Positions 43,501 to 55,500 of a stretch of DNA of 64,000 nt are shown one piece after another. The position numbers and the translations under genes were made by a program. The DNA lies in contig SJOL01007149.1 of assembly GCA_004794785.1 (NCBI GenBank), positions 218,477 to 282,476 of the forward strand. Direction: 5' to 3'. Each line of letters opens with the position of its first letter. Within the stretch, counting starts at the first letter, position 1. Source of the stretch: Opisthorchis felineus (taxonomy: Eukaryota; Platyhelminthes; Trematoda; Opisthorchiida; Opisthorchiidae). The notes under the pieces were generated by a model that searched no databases, was not told the origin of the DNA, and worked only from the letters and a program-made list of their open reading frames with translations.

Positions 43501-46500
43501 TAGACAGTGCGAACATGAGTGAAAACGCAAACGCGTTTAAATCCGACAAGGTTATTTTGGAACGAACTGTAAATGACCAAAAGCCTATTAATGTCGCTGT
43601 CCTAAGGAAAGTTCCGAAGATCGCATGATGGTGACAAGATATTGGGAGAGAATCCTTATTCCACAGAGTAACCGTATTTAAACTGCATTGTCTCGCATTA
43701 AGATTGGTCCATTCCGGCTCTGACTACGAACACGACAATACTGTAATGTCAGTGTTGTCTAGTCAAGGAGACAAGACAAGCAAAACAGGGTATACCTTCC
43801 AAACTAAACAGAAATATGTTTATGTTAGATAGGTGGTCCTATTTTGGGGGACGAGCAGCCTACGGCATGGTATTGACGCGTACAACAAAACGGCCGGATC
43901 AGAGAAGGGGTCATTCCAGAGCGGTAAACTACATAACAGAGCAACATACAAGTCAGCCGATATGAGTGAGAAACGACAACAACAGGATAAATGAACTCAC
44001 CGAGAACGCTGGCAACGGGACCAGACCAGTAAGCACAGTATCACCCCATGGAGTCACACCTCGATGGGGTGTTGAGGAGTGTTCAGACAGTTGACGATAA
44101 GCATCTAATAGTTGTACAGTCTCCTCTCGTCCGGGTATTGCGTCTGATCCAAAATTGTTGGCTAATGTCGGGCGTTGTCGACTGAGCACAATTCGCAATG
44201 ACAAAGATGCTCGGTAGATGAGAACCAAATCATGAGCCGACAGTGCTATCAGAACCATACCTCGTACCGGTCGAACAGCGTTGACATGAATGGCAGGCTA
44301 CAAAACAGAATGAGGTAAAATCTGACCGTGAACAGCCACCACTTCGGAATGTATATCTAGTAAGTGCTAATAAAGAACGCACTAGTGTGTTGCCTACACT
44401 GCGGCCAAACGATGTCATGGAGAGGAAAACGTCTACGAACCCGGGAAGTTCAATTGTTTACCTGATATGCACCTATGCCACAATATGGCGACACACTGAT
44501 ACTTAAAACTATCATTCCAAGTGATGAACAGCTTAAGTACTATACTCCAATCTTCAGGAGACTTATTACGTTCATCATAGCAGGTTCATGGGTTGGGATG
44601 TCGGTCATTAAGTATCCAGAAGGATGTGCAATGAAATGGGGAGCGGATTGGTAAAGAAACATGCCAGATGTATTAAAGTAGGCACTTAGAATACGTTCTT
44701 GACGAAACATACCACCCATAAGGTAGCTGAAAACTTTTACACAACTCATGGCCCATTTCTTGGGACTCATCAGGTTGGCGCAGCCCCCAGTTTCCATGAG
44801 CCTTATGTTCTACTAGAAGTTCGTAGACACAGTTCCGGTATATTCTTAAGTATTGTTACGTGCAACCTTATGTCCACTGGGGCAAATTTAGTACGTCGGT
44901 TGCCTCCAAAAAGCTGGATTACAGCACCGGAAGAGATTTCGCAAGATCGGCGAAAAGAGGGTGGACGGTAATACCTCGTTGCATAAAATAAAAAAAGATT
45001 GTTTGAGGTACAGTACCCTGATTTTTTGGCCTAAGAGTCTAGTGGACAAGCAATGAGTAGAGGTGGGGATTCGATTGGGATCCCTGCCCCTAGTCCCCCG
45101 CTAAAAAAATGAATCGTGGCGCAGACGCTGTTAGGTTTCATAGGTGAACACTGTCTGGAAATAAAATATCATCACGCCGAAATGCTTCGTTGTGGATGGG
45201 AGTGAAACAGGGACGCATAGCGCAACACATACATATCTGACTTCGGACGGTGTTGCGCACGTCCGGTGTAGCTGCATCAACATCGAGCTAATTGCATGAT
45301 TTAGTTGTTTTCTTAGCAAATCAGGTACTTCGTTGGTGATTAAGACTTTTACCTATAATCACCGTAGCAATCAACTGCTACTGGCAATTCAAAGTGGAAG
45401 CGCTTGACTAAGCAGGGTTTACGCTAATGTAATCATCAGTTACATATCCTGCGTTCTAAATCGAAGCACATGACGAAGCCACCAGAAGGAAAGTCTCCCG
45501 AGATTTGCGACGCAATGCAATATCGTCTAAATGACTGAGGAGAAAAGACAGAAAGGAACGAAAATTCAGTGGGCAAGCTGATTGCTTTGTTCTAACATGA
45601 TCTCTAGGATTACATGATTAAAAACATACAACATACCTTGAGACCATTGGTAGACAAAGTTCGATCACGAAGTGGTTCCACGGCGCGCACAAAAGGCAGC
45701 GTATGGACGAGCGCCTGCAACCAAAAGAGTAAAAAGAAGTAGCAAACCCAAGTAAAGTCAAAAGATCGACCTTCTACGAACATTCTAGTTCCACTGCTAT
45801 CTCCAACACCAATGCGGTGGTTTCCCGAAAAACAAGTCAACTTGACCTTCTACAGATGAACAGTAGTACTTGCTACAATCATTCATACTCAACATCAACG
45901 AAGCAATAGTTACATATCCAATGGATACACGCCTTACAAGTTGCCGGTGTGTGTGGCTGTACGGCAGTGAGCCACTACTGATTTTACTGCTTTTGACGAT
46001 AGGTTTTCTCTTGTTCTTATATCCAGTTTCTGTCAGGTACATCCCATAAGAGACCATCTATCATAAATAATAATAGTTCTTCAAGTGTAGCACTCCGAGC
46101 TGCCATGCCACCCAAAGGGAGCACGAGGGCTGGGATACTGCCAGGTTGCCCAAGCCTAGACAGGGGAAGTGGAGAGGCGGAGGTCGGGTTCGAACCACGG
46201 ACCCTGTGGTCAGTAAATTTGCGCTCTAACCACCGAGCCACCTATCAGAAAAAAATACTTTCGGTGGTACGCTTACGGTGGCATTTCCAGACGGGCACAC
46301 GTGCATCACCTGAGGGGATAAGGTGTCAGCATCCCTCAATAGTTAGGGGGCTGGTGTAACCGCCCATGTACACAGACTGTCTCACAACATATATAAAACT
46401 GGACCAAAGAAACTGGTGGTATGTGAGATGGTTAAAGAGAGTATTAGAAATCTAGTGTACCACAAGACCCAAAGTTTCGACCACTGGTTAAAATATTTCC

Positions 46501-47668
46501 AACAATGGTTAGCTGAGCCATCTGCCTCCGTAGCTTTTTTAACTCGGCCCATTCAGCTTGATTCGTGACCAGTGGATTTAAAAAACCCTCAGTCTCCGGA
46601 GTATTGGTATACCCTTTCTGTCTTGAAACATTATCATGGCCCACGAAGGAGGTTGAGTCAATCCCGCCGGTAGCGTTTTACTATGACGCGACACCCAGAT
46701 GTGTTTAATTCAACGCTCCATAATCCCATCATTTTCCCCACTATTTTCATTGTCTGATAGGGCTTTCTGACGCCATGGTTTTACAGCAGTTAGGCACCGG
46801 CATTTACCACTGATATGATGGAGTCCATGATGACCCTCAACAGTATAACTCACAACTGAAGTATTTAGGTTGACAACGGATTCCAATGTTAATATTCATA
46901 ACGATACTCTATGAGTGGTAGGGGTATCACGCTAAGTCAAGGGAAAATACGCCTAACTATGCTGATAAGATGTTTATCGAGAATCGCAGGAAGTGACTTC
47001 CGATCTTGTCTCCAAAATATGGATCTTGATGATGTGTTTACCTGCCACAGGGCCACTCAGGGCCATCATATCCATCCTCCGTATATTTGTGTTAAGTCAC
47101 TCGTGCACTATAAAGCGTGGATTTTAGCGCAGGACCTAAGTATGCATTTCGGCCAACTGATAAGCAGCAAATAACGTTCTAGTTTAGATCAACCACAACT
47201 GTTCTCGAAAAGCAGAATATTCAGATGAATGGGATGATCACCAGACTGCCCAGTTTTCAGCGAAAGAACTGTGTTTGTCCTGTGAGCTCGACAGTATTGC
47301 GAATTCGACTAGCAATGCATCGTACCTTCTCGATTCGAGTGCAGCTCTGTGACACAACGCAAACTTCTAAAGGCTATAGAAAAGGCAAGCATACATGTAC
47401 GGAAAGGAAACAAATGACAATACAGTCGTTGGAAGACGAACATAACAACGTTCCCACTTACTCTTGCAAGGGAGGTAACCGATTTGGTGGCGTTTAGCAG
47501 TTCCTCCAAATGCTGTCGTATGATCACATGAGGATTGGAATCCACGTCTCTCGGCAGTTCCGTCAGGCTTGCTGGCACGTCACTACTGATGGCATTTTTA
47601 GTTGAAAAATTGGGAGTAAATCCAAGTGCGATTGTGAAACCTTGCTCGGGACGGAAAGAGATCTCAAC
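40234..47668 (-). CDS. MED14: Mediator complex subunit 14, C-terminal part (seven exons, 602 residues)
   Basis: MED14 is the scaffold linking head, middle and tail of Mediator, the nuclear RNA polymerase II coactivator. Exons in transcript order: 47668-47462, 45714-45637, 44297-44001, 43437-43392, 42851-42352, 41228-40884, 40569-40234; phases 0,0,0,1,0,0, all GT-AG. Their blocks run in the order of the metazoan protein: an SISIQW-like VEISFRPEQGFTIALGF, ELLNATKSVTSLAR, LVHTLPFVRAVEPL, a LPAFSNFLKALQEAYQMD segment like the APGLKTFL block, LLSPLESYLASSL, LNLIEEFFNARVCAPPFQPS (family: LEKFFETRVAGPPF), and LIPICYDWDANRVV near the end. The disordered Ser/Pro region between the SNFLK and LSPLE blocks is much shorter than in vertebrates. 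The N-terminal half (roughly 850 residues in other animals) was not found in the window. Confidence 0.92.
40884..41228 (-). CDS. MED14: MED14 exon with the APPFQPS block
   Basis: 115 codons after ACATTTCAG: VCAPPFQPSAVAAFFRLLTL is equivalent to AGPPFKANTLIAFTKLL. A Ser/Thr-rich insertion follows (GKRSASSQSGGRTTTVTSS), then GVIVRPPRITLQLLVSRT, the conserved hydrophobic strand. The donor is CTG|GTAAGT. Confidence 0.9.
41657..41848 (-). repeat. tRNA-derived SINE, family 1, in a MED14 intron
   Basis: On the minus strand, TAGCTCAGTGGCTAAG (A-box) is followed by GGTTCGAATCC (perfect B-box, plus positions about 41768-41778), then the GGCTTGAGCAACCTGGCAGC body and the GGCACCGAAAGG tail. Confidence 0.88.
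42352..42851 (-). CDS. MED14: MED14 exon with the LSPLE and FFNAR blocks
   Basis: 500 nt, starting inside a codon after TTTACAG. It encodes DAWSGLTVTQLAQLV, NIPGLLSPLESYLASSL (family: LCSPLERFLGS) and ETLNLIEEFFNAR before GTATGT. The open frame continues past 42352, but the next exon restores the conserved RVCAPPF junction. Confidence 0.9.
43392..43437 (-). CDS. MED14: MED14 micro-exon, 46 nt
   Basis: It lies between CTGCTTCTAG and GTAAGTGAC and encodes NFLKALQEAYQMDIE plus one base. It was found because the flanking exons (phase 0 and phase 1) do not join directly; with it the frame is continuous and the FL(K/N) block is completed. It is too short for ordinary ORF calling. Confidence 0.85.
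44001..44297 (-). CDS. MED14: MED14 exon with the RIVLS block
   Basis: 99 codons after a TTTTGTAG acceptor. It encodes PAIHVNAVRPVRGMVLIALS, LVLIYRASLSLRIVLSRQ and ends LVPLPAFS at a GTGAGT donor, leading into the NFLKALQ exon as in the PAPGLKTFL motif of other species. Confidence 0.88.
44298..45636 (-). other. MED14 intron with a hammerhead-repeat remnant
   Basis: The 1.3 kb intron is bounded by GTATGT and TTTTGTAG. It contains the decayed ribozyme at 44726-44795 on the MED14 sense strand. Nothing else was recognised. Confidence 0.75.
44726..44795 (-). repeat. Hammerhead-repeat remnant in a MED14 intron
   Basis: The minus strand has GGAAACTG, GCGCCAA, CTGATGA, a GTCCCAAGAAATGGGC stem II-like segment and the AGTTTTCAGC return strand. 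The GAAACCGGTC part has been lost, so it cannot cleave. Confidence 0.72.
45637..45714 (-). CDS. MED14: MED14 small exon, 26 codons
   Basis: It begins after TTGCAG and encodes ALVHTLPFVRAVEPLRD and then STNGLK before GTATGT. It corresponds to the LFDTQAPLNAINKL region of the family. Phase 0 at both ends. Confidence 0.85.
46084..46246 (-). repeat. tRNA-derived SINE, family 1
   Basis: The minus strand carries GGTGGCTCGGTGGTTAGAGC (A-box region), GGTTCGAACCC (B-box, about 46188-46198), the CTAGGCTTGGGCAACCTGGC body and CCTTTGGGTGGCATGGCAGC. It lies in a MED14 intron (45715-47461). Confidence 0.88.
47462..47668 (-). CDS. MED14: MED14 exon (first one visible)
   Basis: 69 codons, phase 0 at both ends, between acceptor TCCCCAG and donor AGA|GTAAGT on the minus strand. 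It contains VEISFRPEQGFTIALGF, an insertion-like acidic stretch, SNPHVIIRQHLEELLNATKS and SLAR, equivalent to the SISIQW...LHQLQEMFNKT region of other MED14 proteins. Confidence 0.88.
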
Positions 47669-47984
47669 CTGGGGATAAATAGTTTCGGTAGAGTAAATGT
47701 GCGGAATAACACAAGACAATAACATTTCCTTTGCAGTTGAGATACCAACGTATAAAAGCTGCCAAGTCTTGCTATTAGCGGGACGGCAGTGCATAGCTAC
47801 CAACTGTTGCGCATTTGCTTTACTGGGAAATGAAAAACAGCCACAGAAAAACCATGAAAGATATTGGATTCTAATATCATCCTACCCAGTTAAATAAACA
47901 GTGTTGTAGTATTTCCTCCTACGCGGACGAAACTAATGTGATCTATTCAATCTCTCAACGATACCACGCGTAGCGCTCAATTTG

Positions 47985-48310
47985 TTGCCAGTTTGGCTTC
48001 AACCCTGGTATCTATTCAGTGTGGAGTTAGTACTGGCGAGACTCAACAACGCAACTCGACACATGTAGCAACCCGAGTGCGTCATAGACGACGACCTGAA
48101 GTTGTCGTACCGCGGCCACTCATTAGGATGGTCGTGATGTGGATTAATAGTGGAAAGGATCTAGCTCATGGTCCAAGTGAACGTACTCTGACAGATTGAG
48201 GAAATAAGGGCTCATGCAGCAGGCTGTTGAAGACCCTTAAGGATATGGCTAAAATCCGATATCAGAGGTGCTCTTGTACTCACTCTCGTTCCTTAAACTT
48301 CATCTGTTCG
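47985..48310 (+). mobile_element. RTE-type retrotransposon 3' fragment
   Basis: The plus strand gives RLLKTLKDMAKIRYQRCSC at 48215-48275, the C-terminal WLETLKDMAQ...WRSC block of the RTE polyprotein, preceded by broken frames. Heavily decayed. Confidence 0.65.
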
Positions 48311-49556
48311 TCTAGTCTAGGATACTTCACTGCCTTTCTGATAGGCCCCATCTTTCTTTGTCGGCACCTAGAGACTGTGGTGACCAGAACCAGGATGCTC
48401 GTGTACATGGCTGAGAGAGAAATTAAACAACGCACAGCTGACTGCAACTGTTTTCTGTTACTGTCCAAGCCCCCGTTTTTCTTGTCCTGTTTCATATGGA
48501 CCTCGATCGACAGTTGGGGGCCTGCATCCCACTTTGTTTCTACGACTTTTCTCAGCTTTCATCTCTGCTGATTTACATGTGTATTTTCACAGTGAGAAGG
48601 CTGTGTCAGCGCGACTGCGATCTGGACGCTTGGGACAGAAGCCAAGAACACTATCCACAAGGCCAAAGTCATCTCAAGCAAGATATAATTCTTTGTTGAT
48701 CTAGTTTCCTTCATCAGTGTAGCAAAGGTTGTGATACTAGGCGTTTCCGTACACGAATGATACCTCGATATCCCCCAAAAAATCCTCGAATACCGTTGAG
48801 TATTTGAAGAAAACTTTACACACAATTGTGGCATTTTAGAAATCCAAAAACCGCTTATTACCAGTAACCTGTGATGAAATCAGTTGAAACCATTCATTTC
48901 TGACGTGCATTTCGACGTCGTTCTTGTTTATTCAATGTAGTGGTTTAAGGTACTGTCATCTTCTCTGGCGCTGTGTATGTGTGAAATCGATTTGTTAATT
49001 TTGCAACATTCTGGCCGGATTTTCTGCAAGGCATCGGAATTTCGGGTCTATTTTACGGATTCCCTCCGTTTTGTTGGAGGAATTGTGAAATTATTTGTTA
49101 TTTGAATATATTCACAATCCTGGTGAGTATATTGATATTACTACTTTGAATCTCTGGTGCGTCCCTCTTTGTGTTAGGAATTTCGAGTACATAAGTCATA
49201 CGCCTACCTAGTTAATGCAATGCACCAAGGTTTGAAAGTTCCAGAGATGCATTTCGGCTGTTCCATAATCAACTAGCAAATCCGTTGTACTCATGAATAT
49301 CCGGTGAAATGTGCGTAAAATATGCCTAGGAATGTCGTGAAAGCAGTAAATCCTCCCGTTTTGACGATCTCTACCGATTACAAGCTACTTGCGATATTTA
49401 AGTAGCTCAAGAAATGGCGCAAATGGGTTGAACAACAGCTGACCTGATTTGCAATTAAGGGAATATTGATAACTCAAGCTGTAATGCGGCCGTTGGTTTG
49501 TTCGCTTGCCTGGGAAATTTGGTTGCAGACGTCTCATCACCAGTCTGGATGACATA

Positions 49557-49606
49557 ATCAGTGCGCTGAGATTGGAAGCGCACTTCAACCTCAGCGCACT
49601 GATGAT
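49557..49606. repeat. Short near-perfect inverted repeat
   Basis: ATCAGTGCGCTGAGATTG and CAACCTCAGCGCACTGAT pair with one G-T, separated by an 11-base spacer that itself contains another GCGCAC. A TATATCATATGACATATATC-like AT-rich palindrome follows at about 49612-49632. Confidence 0.85.
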
Positions 49607-50215
49607 ACCGTATATATCATATGACATATATCATGTAACACATGTCACATATCTGCTAAAAATCAAGTGTAATCCCAAAATTTTGTTGTTCATGTTGTTG
49701 TTGATTGTGCGTACAACTACTAAGGTAATACTTGGTACATGGCTCCAATGTTGTTTGAACGCAGTAGCTCTCTGGGTGTGTCAGCCATCTTGTTGCAGTT
49801 TACCGATGGAAAACAACAAGCGCGCTTACCTTAATTTACGGTGAACTGGGGATACTTTCAGGATAAACATCAAGAGGGGAATTAAAACACTGCCGCGTTT
49901 TAAGAGCCGCCTTTATCAACTGCGGCCTTGCAAACTCTGATCATCGTATCCATGGTACATGTAAATGACTATACACATTATTCAGCATCCAAGAATGTCT
50001 AACCAACAATTTTCAGTCCCGAGGATGCTTTCGTGCCCATAAGCTAATATGCACAAATATTCATATCGGCGTCCTCGTTCAGCAGCTTGAGATAGAGGGT
50101 TTTCCATGAACATTAAAAAGCTAATAGTTTGTCTCCCGCACTATAAAGGAGTTTAATTGCCTAACTTTTGGGTTTTCACACGCTGAACCAAAGGGAAACC
50201 AAAAATAAATAATTA

Positions 50216-50404
50216 AAAAATCGTTCAGCTGTAACACCCTTTCGGTGCGTAGCTGCCATGCCACCCAAAGGAAGCACAAGGTCTGGGATACTGCCAGGTT
50301 GCCCAAGCCTAGACAGGCGAAGTCGAAATGCAGAGGTCAGATTCAAACCACGGACCTCGCGGTCAGTAAATTCGCGCTCTAACCACAGAGCCATCTCGCC
50401 CAAG
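50216..50404 (-). repeat. tRNA-derived SINE, family 1
   Basis: The fullest family-1 copy: A-box region near 50378-50395, B-box-like GGTTTGAATCT near 50338-50348, the CTAGGCTTGGGCAACCTGGC body, and the tail GCACCGAAAGGGTGTTACAG followed by AGCTGAACGATTTTTTAATT. Confidence 0.88.
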
Positions 50405-51948
50405 TGAAAACAATATCAACAGTGGATTTTTAGAATTCGATGTATTTGGTGACCTTGGAAATTGGCGCAATTAGACTTATCACAGTAGCCAAGAGACCGC
50501 TTGAATACAGTCAGACTAATATTGGCACTTATGGAAGTCTCAACGTCGGAAACGTCACAGTTTGAGAGATGATGCCTTTCGGTTCAACATTCGTAACTGG
50601 CTCGCATACACTTTCAGTTGTTATGTTTCAAGACCCCGCGCGCAGAGTGGCGCGCGCCTCTTGACCGCTCTTTGGCTGAAATTCCCCAGCTGTTTGCCTG
50701 ACATCCCTCACGGGTCGTGAGTTTCATTTGTATACCGTTGTGCCTGTTCTACTGACTGCTGCTCTGGCCGTTCATTACTGTCCCGTATAGCCCAACAGAT
50801 AGTAACAGTTTGCTGTTACTGTCCCATCCACTCCTTGTCAGAGTCCTGCTATCTGCGTCAGGTTTGCTGTCCCAGTTTCCCCTGCGATGTCTGAAAATAC
50901 CCACAAAACAAACGTCGATACCGGCTATCCAGGAGGTACAGTAGGGAAAAAAACCTTCGATAGAATCCGTCCCACTGTCCTTATGCATACCCTATTCTCA
51001 GTCAAGATAAACATGGCCGTAGTAGTTAGCTGTTTGAACCAGCCTGGCAAAGCAATTAGTACGGGGTTCCATTAGATCCTCCGCCTCGGGAGCCTAGTTG
51101 TGGACGAACAATGAATGTAGCCCGCTTCCCTGGATGAGATCCAAGTGACCCCTCCTACACCTGGGTGGAGATGTCGCAAGAAATAGTCGATAACGAATGT
51201 ATCTGTCTATCCAGCTTGTCCAAATGGATATGGGTAATTGTGGTGGGCTAGTACTAGGCCTCCGATGGTTTCGTTTTTATTCTCATATTCATTATAAGGT
51301 CTCATCTGAACAAATAGGCCTGGTGTTGCACCAGTTAAGCACTAGTGTTCTCACGCCCATGTTACTGTGAATAATGACGACCGGGACATCGATGATGTGT
51401 GACAGTGAAGCTCTTAACATGTGCTCAAATTTCCTCAGCGTACAGTGTTCCTGCATTGGTTAGAAAGTCTAGTGTACGCAGCCGTAAAGCAAGGGAATTT
51501 ACACCTGTTTTGATAGTACTACTAAGACCACGCTGGAGAATCATAAAGTTTGCGTATTGCAAAACTGACCATGTAGTAGGTATTGTAGACGAGCGAGAGC
51601 GTCTTCAGGTTGAAATGAGACTGAAGAGACACAAAACGAGGCAGATGGAGTTCTGAAAAGGAACCAAACGTAAAGAGTTAACTTGAGTGAATGAGCACAC
51701 AGAAATCACGATATGGAATTTACGCTTCAATCGACCACAATCCCATAGCAAGCCTACAGAGGGATGAGCCGAATGTGGGTTCTAGGTATCACTTTCGGTG
51801 GCTGCTTTCTGAAACCTAAATGAAATAGCATAAATATAAGTTGATCTTTATTGTTGCTCCCGGTCCCAGGTGACACGTGACATTTCAAACCAAGTGAATT
51901 GATTTTTGTCCACGAAACAAAGACCATTTTCGCGTTATCTGAAGGGAC

Positions 51949-52580
51949 ATGAAGACAGTGAGGTTTGAGGACAACGTTCCGGATAATGAGAAAGCCCCGA
52001 AATCAAGTCACGAAGAAAAAATGGAACCGACGGACGATAGTGAGAGTATTTCATCTGCACAAAGTGAGAAAAGCAGCAAGTCCAGTGAGTTCATGCAACT
52101 CAGACCATCAAAAATCAACTTGAATGTGGGTTTCCCAAGTAGCTATGCTACGCAGCTGATGAAGATTACGGCGAAATCAGAATACGAGCAAGAACAGAAA
52201 CATATAGCACAAAGCTGGGAAGCAATTCGGCGTAGTCGTGTGTGGCGCGAATCGATGATGCTCCCCTCCAAGGCCGCGCGTGTTACACCTCTGCTCCCTC
52301 TTCCCAACTTCGTGCGAAGCCTGCTACACGAACTTCAGCTGGTCTTCTTAATGTGCCAGTTGATCAATATTATTTGGCTAGCGACCAAACTGGATTGGCG
52401 AGGACGACTTCGTGGCCCGTTGGATAAGTTACCAGGCTATGTGATGCACCGGATGCCCTGGCTACCTGGACAGCAAGAAATGCACAGCCGTGTTATGGGA
52501 CTGATTGCTCTCATCATATGTGCTTATTTCCCGTCAGCATTGATTCACTTTGCATTCGTCCTAGACGATCTGCCGGACGA
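51949..52580 (+). CDS. Tetraspanin 2 exon 1: N-tail, TM1, TM2
   Basis: It starts MKTVRFEDNVPDNEKAP, with an acidic/Ser-rich DDSESISSAQSEKSSKSS stretch quite unlike the basic tail of the paralogue. TM1 includes ELQLVFLMCQLINIIWLA; KLDWRGRLRGPLDK and RMPWLPGQQEM follow, then TM2. The exon ends GAC GA before GTAAGT; the apparent stop TAA at 52582 is part of the donor. Confidence 0.9.
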
Positions 52581-55500
52581 GTAAGTTACAAATATTTTTG
52601 TAGGATGTGTGGACCAGTCCTACCGCTCTCTCAACATTTTGACTGTATTTTAATAGAGCTTGCACAGAAGCGCAGGTGGCAGTAACTTTCGGTGGTTAGA
52701 AGTCTTTCTTCCAAAGCTAAGAACGACGGAAAACCAGTTATCCGAAAATGACTGATCGGACAGTCCCTCAAGTTTGATAAGAGGTACGCAACCCGTCTTT
52801 CTTTAGAATTTAACTAACTACTGAATTAGCAGGAGTTGGGTTGATCACTAAACAAATTGTCCAGAATCCACAGTAAAACCGAGTACTGTCGATTATATAA
52901 CTGGACACTTGTCCTCCCCCACAGGTTCGCAAATGCACTTTTCGAAGGTCTTTTATCCAGTTTTTATGTGTGAAGGAATGCATGCCATAGTTGTCGTGTT
53001 GATCTAACGGAGATCCTCTGGGTAACCTATGCACAACTGGATGGTAGCTATTTAGGCTACTCCTGTCAGCTTCCACCGCCTGACGGTATGGACATTGACT
53101 GTACTCGCTGTGCAACCGCCAGAAAAAATCACAATCCATCAACTCTCCTATTCCTCCGGAGCAATTTGACAAAGGACACCTCTGAACTGGGTTATGACTG
53201 AATTTCTGTGCATTACGATGAGTTCAGACCAACACCAGCTTTTCGGGGCCACACAGTATTTTTACCTCAAATAAAACTAAAACGGCATGGTTCCCGATGA
53301 ACGTATGTGTGCTTGTGCGGCTCAGTTATGCACCTCATAAATGCACGGTTCCTTTGTAGTGACCATCCTAAAGGATCGATCAAAAGTGGTCTGTTCTGGA
53401 GATTGCTTTCTTTATAGACATACAGGTATGACTACAAAAAGTCAAGGGGGAGCAAGTATAACACAACTGCGCAAAACATCATATGGCTCAATCATGTTAA
53501 ATCGTGGAAACCGCCCGAGTTTCTGACTGTATGACCGTTGATGGGACCAGCCAAAAGCGGCCACGAGTGGCCATCAATCTATAGGTAGCTTAGAGGGAAA
53601 ATAATTTCATAAGATGAGTGAAGCTTCCATCTGAGAAGTCGTCACTCAAGGAGCCCGCCAGTGCGTCACCACGTGATGAGAATTCCGTAACTGAAGGGTG
53701 GGTGGCGCTAAATCCTACCTAAGTGAGAGTTAACCAGTGTTGATCAGCCGATCATGGCCGAACGGTTAAGTGTTCAAACTACTAGCCGGGAGGACGCGGG
53801 TTCGAGAGTCCCTGGAATTTCGTGAAATACGTGCTGCCGATGATTCCCAAAATGGATGAAAGAGCTGTACAATGCTTCTCGGCTTCTTCAGACAGATTGG
53901 CTTGACTTACAGAACGAAATCTCCATCAGAAGTCACTTCATGTACCAAAAAAGGGGGTTGAGGAGATCGACCGAAAGCAGTCGCTGTGGCGGTGTGATGC
54001 ATGTACACAGTAAGGTTACTGTTAGGGAGATATCAAAACTGATGTGACTTGGGTCAAAACTAGTAAGCCTATCAGGTTACTTCACATGTGTGAACACCGG
54101 GACCAAGAGTGGATTCGCTGAATAAGTTCAGGGACAACAGGACCTCGGGCACAGCCTACGGTATATAGTCTGGGGATGACCGCAACTATTACCTAAGGTT
54201 TGCTTTCTAAAACCTTGTGCCAAAAAACAAGATGCTTGTTTGTTGAAGGCTGTTCACTTTCATTTCCGGCTTAGAACCGAACTGCAACTCGTCCGGAAGG
54301 CTCAACAGAAGCGCCAAAAGCAACAGTCACTGAGGAAATCAAGAAGATGGTCCTGGGATCCACGGTTCGATCAGTTTCGTAGGCCACGTCGTCGTCAGTG
54401 GGCTACAGTGCTCCACCTCACGATACTCATGACTGTGATGGTCTTCGGCATCGTTATATTGGCCAGTAAGTTGTTGAACTGTCGTACGAGCGTGCTTGCA
54501 CCGAAAAGCACAATAAAGGTATAATTCTGAATTATCATGTTAGGCCGATGGGTACAGCTCTCTTTAAGAGTGTGGGGCCATTTGCTGAAACAGCTGTTCA
54601 ACACACGAAGATAAGTTCACCTCGTTCTAAACAAGGCACAAAGAAAAACAGTCAACACCGATTTGTAAGCATAATCCAGAACAAAGGTGGAATTCGTTTT
54701 TTCTACACAAACGTGTCGGTGGACACGGAACCTTTGCTACCTTCCCCTTAGTGTTCTTCTTATGCTTAATTCCTGCTTTTGTTACGGGATACGGGGAAAA
54801 CTATTGCCTTAAGCAGTACAAACAAGTGACTGCGTTGGAATGTTGGTTCTTTTGACAACTAAGTGAGACATATCAAGAACTTTCAGTGGAGCCAATGTCA
54901 TCAGCACTGTGGGATTATTGACAAAAACCGGGGTTGAAAGGAGACCGAAGTTGCCAAACATGTCGGCAAAAGGGGGTAAGGATGCAATAAAAGCGGATTA
55001 CTGATGGTACCAAGCAGGTTGTCTGCAGCGACTGGTGGCTGGGTCGTTCGAAAACGGTCGCTCTAGAAAGGTGGTGTTGTACGATGCACTAGTTGAGGAA
55101 TCAAACGTATCTGAATGTGCACATGGCATTTACTCTTAGGGAGGAAACAATTATAGCTGGTGATGTGAACAAACATTCTAACTAGCTATTGCGAATAAGT
55201 CCATCAAACGGTAGAATTCCTGCGTCATGAAACACGGAGCTCCCCTATTAACTCTCTCCAAATAGTTGTTGAATTCGACCAGAACATTTTGTATCCACTT
55301 CAGTGAATAGGCATAGCAGCGGGCTGTGTCACGGTTCAACCCTGCGGTAGCTCGAGGGCAAGCCTAGCACAAATGCGTGGAGTGAATAAACATAAAACCC
55401 CATCGGAGCTTGGCAAGGTGCATCAGCTGAGACCTCCTCAGACGGTCAGATATCAATTTGAAATTGGCGTACCCAAGCCGTTCAGGACTGACATGGCCAA

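Larger units (their letters stand above)
47669..51948. other. Region between the first visible MED14 exon and tetraspanin 2
   Basis: MED14 and tetraspanin 2 are divergent here. Contents: an RTE 3' fragment at about 47985-48310, an inverted repeat at 49557-49606, a family-1 SINE at 50216-50404. No further MED14 exon could be recognised, so this is either MED14 intron or intergenic DNA. An open frame at 51399-51656 follows a CCTCAG but matches nothing known. Confidence 0.55.

Noticed and set aside
51399..51656. Frame preceded by CCTCAG, possibly a 5' exon of tetraspanin 2
   Set aside because: It ends in a stop without a donor, and tetraspanin 2 already has a good start in exon 1. No homology was recognised.
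52810..53172. 120-codon minus-strand frame in tetraspanin 2 intron 1
   Set aside because: Considered as a missing MED14 exon, but it shows none of the MED14 N-terminal motifs and has no matching splice phases.
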